From assembly GCA_020091685.1 (NCBI GenBank), contig CM034610.1, forward strand, positions 14,326,724 through 14,390,723: a DNA stretch of 64,000 bases. Reading direction: 5' to 3'. Positions 60,967 through 64,000 of this stretch are shown in pieces (the stretch's first letter is position 1; each line of letters starts with the position of its first letter). Below the pieces are notes generated by a model. It did no database searches. It was not told the origin of the DNA and saw only the letters and a list, made by a program, of their open reading frames with translations. The position numbers were made by a program, and so were the translations under genes. This DNA is from Lutjanus erythropterus (taxonomy: Eukaryota; Chordata; Actinopteri; Lutjaniformes; Lutjanidae).

Positions 60967-63900
60967 TTGGATCTAATGTACATTATTCTTATTCCCACAC
61001 TACGAGATGATGGTTGGTTCTGATAAAAACGCCTTGAAAAAGGGATGTTTACGAGCGTATCTACTGACACGTCTGAACTTTATAGTGTCCTTAAAAGACC
61101 AAAGCTCCAAATAAATGTCTCTTTGACGTCATTGTTCTCTTTGTTACACTGCTGTATCACACTCAGCTCAGCTCAACATACACATATTGAGGTTCAGTTG
61201 TTCTAATAGCACTTAAAAATGTACATAAATGTCAGTTTTTGAGTGGAATTTATTCTTTTCATTAACACATCTGGTCCCTGGTGTCAAGTAAAGGAATAGT
61301 CCTGTTTCTTCAATGCATTTTGCTTCAATAGTGTTGATAGCTGTTTTAGTTCAGTGTGCCCAACATTATATTAGTTTGCTACATTCCATGATAATTACAA
61401 AGTGCTGGTTTAGTGGATATCTGAGGCTATTTTAACCATCTTCTTAATACAACACTGTAGTAACACAGACACAGAGGTTTAAGTGGTATCAATCTTCTCA
61501 ATGCATAATTTAAAGTTCATCAAACAGTATTTTTCTTCCCTTTCTCTGACAAATTAAAATACTATCCTTACTGCACAGAACAACAGCAAATTGTACTCCT
61601 ATGCTTACTCAATCTAAATATAATAGTGTAACAGTGTGTGAGCCTCTTTTTCCCTAAAAGCTGTACATGTACCATACATGCCTTTCAGGATACATTAGCA
61701 TCAACCATTGAAATATTTACATATAATGTACATTTAGATTCAGTAGGATACAGTGCGTTTACCCCATGTAAAACCAGATCTTGTCAAAGCAAGCATGGCA
61801 GAACAAGAACGCACTTAGAATTTTTTTTTTCTCATTACAGTTGAATTAATAATAGTATGCTTTAAAAAAAATAACCAGCTCACGTGGAAATGTTACAGTA
61901 AAATAAACAAACATACTTTGTTTTTGAAATGCAGAGTTAATATATATGTGTATATAACGAGAAAGCCGGTTCTGTCACCAAGTGGTGTGGTTAGGTTAGT
62001 TTAGCACTGCAATGAGCAATGTGCAGGATAAAACCATACTGTACACCTTTCTGATGACATATGTATTAAATAATGGATGAGAGGAGCCCATGTGTGATGG
62101 GTCACATGAAAAAAAGACTTGAAGGTAAGACTATAGATGAGAACAACCCATCCAGATACTTTTCTCCTGCTCCCTTTTTGGGTGAAAACAACCACTCTAA
62201 TAATTTGACTGGCAGTCAATACAAATTCAAAGTTTTTTGCCAGTTCAAATGCATAAAATAAGAAAACCACTTGAGAGCCAGGTGAATGATTATGTTATGT
62301 CTCTGACGATTGGCATCGTTACATAAAAAAGAAAAAGAAAGAAACAGGGGCCTTTCAGTCAGCCTCTGTCAATGTGGACAAAGCTGAAATATACAACTAC
62401 CTTCTTGAATATTCAGGCTATATATTTTAAAAAACATTTATTTTGCTGTTTTGTTACTGCCAAACCAAACTCCATTCAAAAAGCAGGTAATGTATGGTAA
62501 GGAAAAACTTTAGCTACACCATAACTAAGACTAAGACTGATTCACTTTGATCTACAGACACAATCTGCACACGTCATTTACTCATTAGCATGAGTATGTT
62601 TGTCACAGACATACATATCTGGTCATTTTTGCAGTGCTTGTTTTCACCCAAAGGAGGGACGTAGTCTTCCTCAAGACAGGGACGTAACGTATGGCTGCTC
62701 TCATCCATTCAACTCTGTCGGAATCAGCTGTTATGAAACCTCTTCCCGACACTCACAAAGTATACATAGATATATTAATTTCATATGACTTTAATGTATT
62801 CACATGTGTAGATACAGATATGTACATGTTCAATAATAACCACTGACCTATTAAGCATTGCTTCAAAGGTTTAGCTAGTTAAATCTAGCTAGTTTGCATG
62901 AACTCCTAAATTGACATCAGAGCCTACAGGGGCCTCATAGAGGCACTTACAACATCTGCCTGTTTTGTTTACTTAAACAATGTTTACATCAGAGTGTCCT
63001 AGGTGATTTGCATTGGCCACAACTATGTGATATGATTCTTCAAACTGAACAGAACCACTGTTATGACATTCTTCAGATCAACTTTGATACAATAGAAAAG
63101 CAAATATGAACAAGTACGCTACTTCTGTAGTCAGAAATGTTCAAATTAAAGAGGAGGTGTGTGAGATTATGTTACAGCATGAAAGAAAAACATTCCACTG
63201 CAGATATATAGGATGTATAGACATTTTCTTCGACTGTAACAGAAAATATACATTCCAAATAAAAAGGCATACCAGTATAATTCAAAGTATCTGCAAATCG
63301 TAACGTCCACATTGTGGAGTCGTTTTAAGATTATACAGTATGCATGTGCGCTTAAAAGGTTTAATGAGGTTTTGTGCGCTGATGTGGACTAAGATTAGCT
63401 TCGAGGATTGAACCCAGGCCAGTCAATGCGTGTCACTGTACACGTTCTCACACATTTTCCTGCAAGTTAAATTTAAAAACGCACTATCCCAGAGTTTCCC
63501 TATACCTTCCCTAAGTTCAGGTTATACATTAAGGAGCTGCTGTCAAAAATGCTTGGATTCACTGGAGAAACAAAGCTTTGCATGCTGTTTCAAATATTTT
63601 CAGACAGACAACACTAAATTATTGTATTTTTTTTCTGACATCATAATGGTGAAATGTAACAATATTGAGTATAAGCACAACTATTAGCAGATTCGGTCTG
63701 AAAATATGTGCGATGGCCTTCAAAAACCCGTATCAGACGAAGCCAGGCAAGCATTACTTCTTGCATTGACTATTATGGTACAGTAGGATCTATCCTAAAT
63801 GAGAACGACTTTTACAAACCTCTCAAACTCCAGTCGCCAACAGATTCAAGTAAACATTCAAGTGATGTTCATCTTCAATCATAACACTGCATATCTAAGT

Positions 63901-64000
63901 TCTCAAAGTTTAGGGGTCTGGAAGCACATCGATTTTTAGACAAAATGGCAATCAGGACCATCGATCACGACCTGACATTTTTTTTAAACAAGTATGGAAA
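60967..64000. other. AT-rich region to the window end, no gene recognised
   Basis: No coding exon or RNA gene could be supported. The open frames are short and lack splice context or recognisable motifs. The sequence is largely free of recognised repeats and could continue an untranslated or intronic region from the preceding stretch. Confidence 0.3.

Overview
This window reads as ray-finned fish nuclear DNA, most likely a percomorph teleost. The reasons are small spliced vertebrate genes in AT-rich non-coding DNA, many short fold-back transposons of kinds I associate with spiny-rayed fish, and protein sequences clearly fish-like relative to mammalian orthologues. The clade is an inference; the vertebrate gene content is read directly.

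Three protein genes are supported. (1) ppfia3 (liprin-alpha-3), + strand, 1015-26144. I could resolve 30 coding exons whose phases all agree, giving about 1238 residues and ending in the family's VRTYSC tail. (2) fgf21, + strand, 34890-36628, four coding exons and 205 residues. It has an intron inside what is normally the first coding exon of an FGF gene. (3) kcna7 (Kv1.7 Shaker-type potassium channel), - strand, 47395 down to 42391. It has two coding exons split in the S1-S2 loop, the interrupted arrangement reported for mammalian Kv1.7.

Layout: 1-1014 is 5' leader or upstream DNA of ppfia3. 1015-26144 is ppfia3, whose introns hold several repeat families. 26145 to about 27175 is its probable 3' UTR. 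27.2-34.7 kb is intergenic, with a decayed transposon, a tRNA-like SINE and a frameshifted multi-segment coding relic (29147-30303). 34.7-36.8 kb is fgf21 with a TATA box and poly(A) signal. 36.8-41.7 kb is intergenic with two direct copies of a roughly 650-bp repeat. 42.4-47.5 kb is kcna7, whose 3.4-kb intron carries two further transposons. 47.5-53.1 kb is intergenic and transposon-rich, including a hAT derivative that still carries a BED-finger remnant. 53.1-64.0 kb has no recognisable coding exon and few repeats; it could be a long UTR, an intron or intergenic DNA of a neighbouring gene.

The three genes do not form a pathway: a synaptic scaffold, a metabolic hormone and a voltage-gated channel. 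Their proximity matches human 19q13.33, where PPFIA3, KCNA7 and FGF21 lie in the same band, so this looks like an ancient syntenic block in compact form. I found no CRISPR array, operon, viral genome or clearly new system. The most unusual items are the extra fgf21 intron, the unidentified decayed gene at 29-30 kb, and the unexplained repeat-poor 53-64 kb segment.
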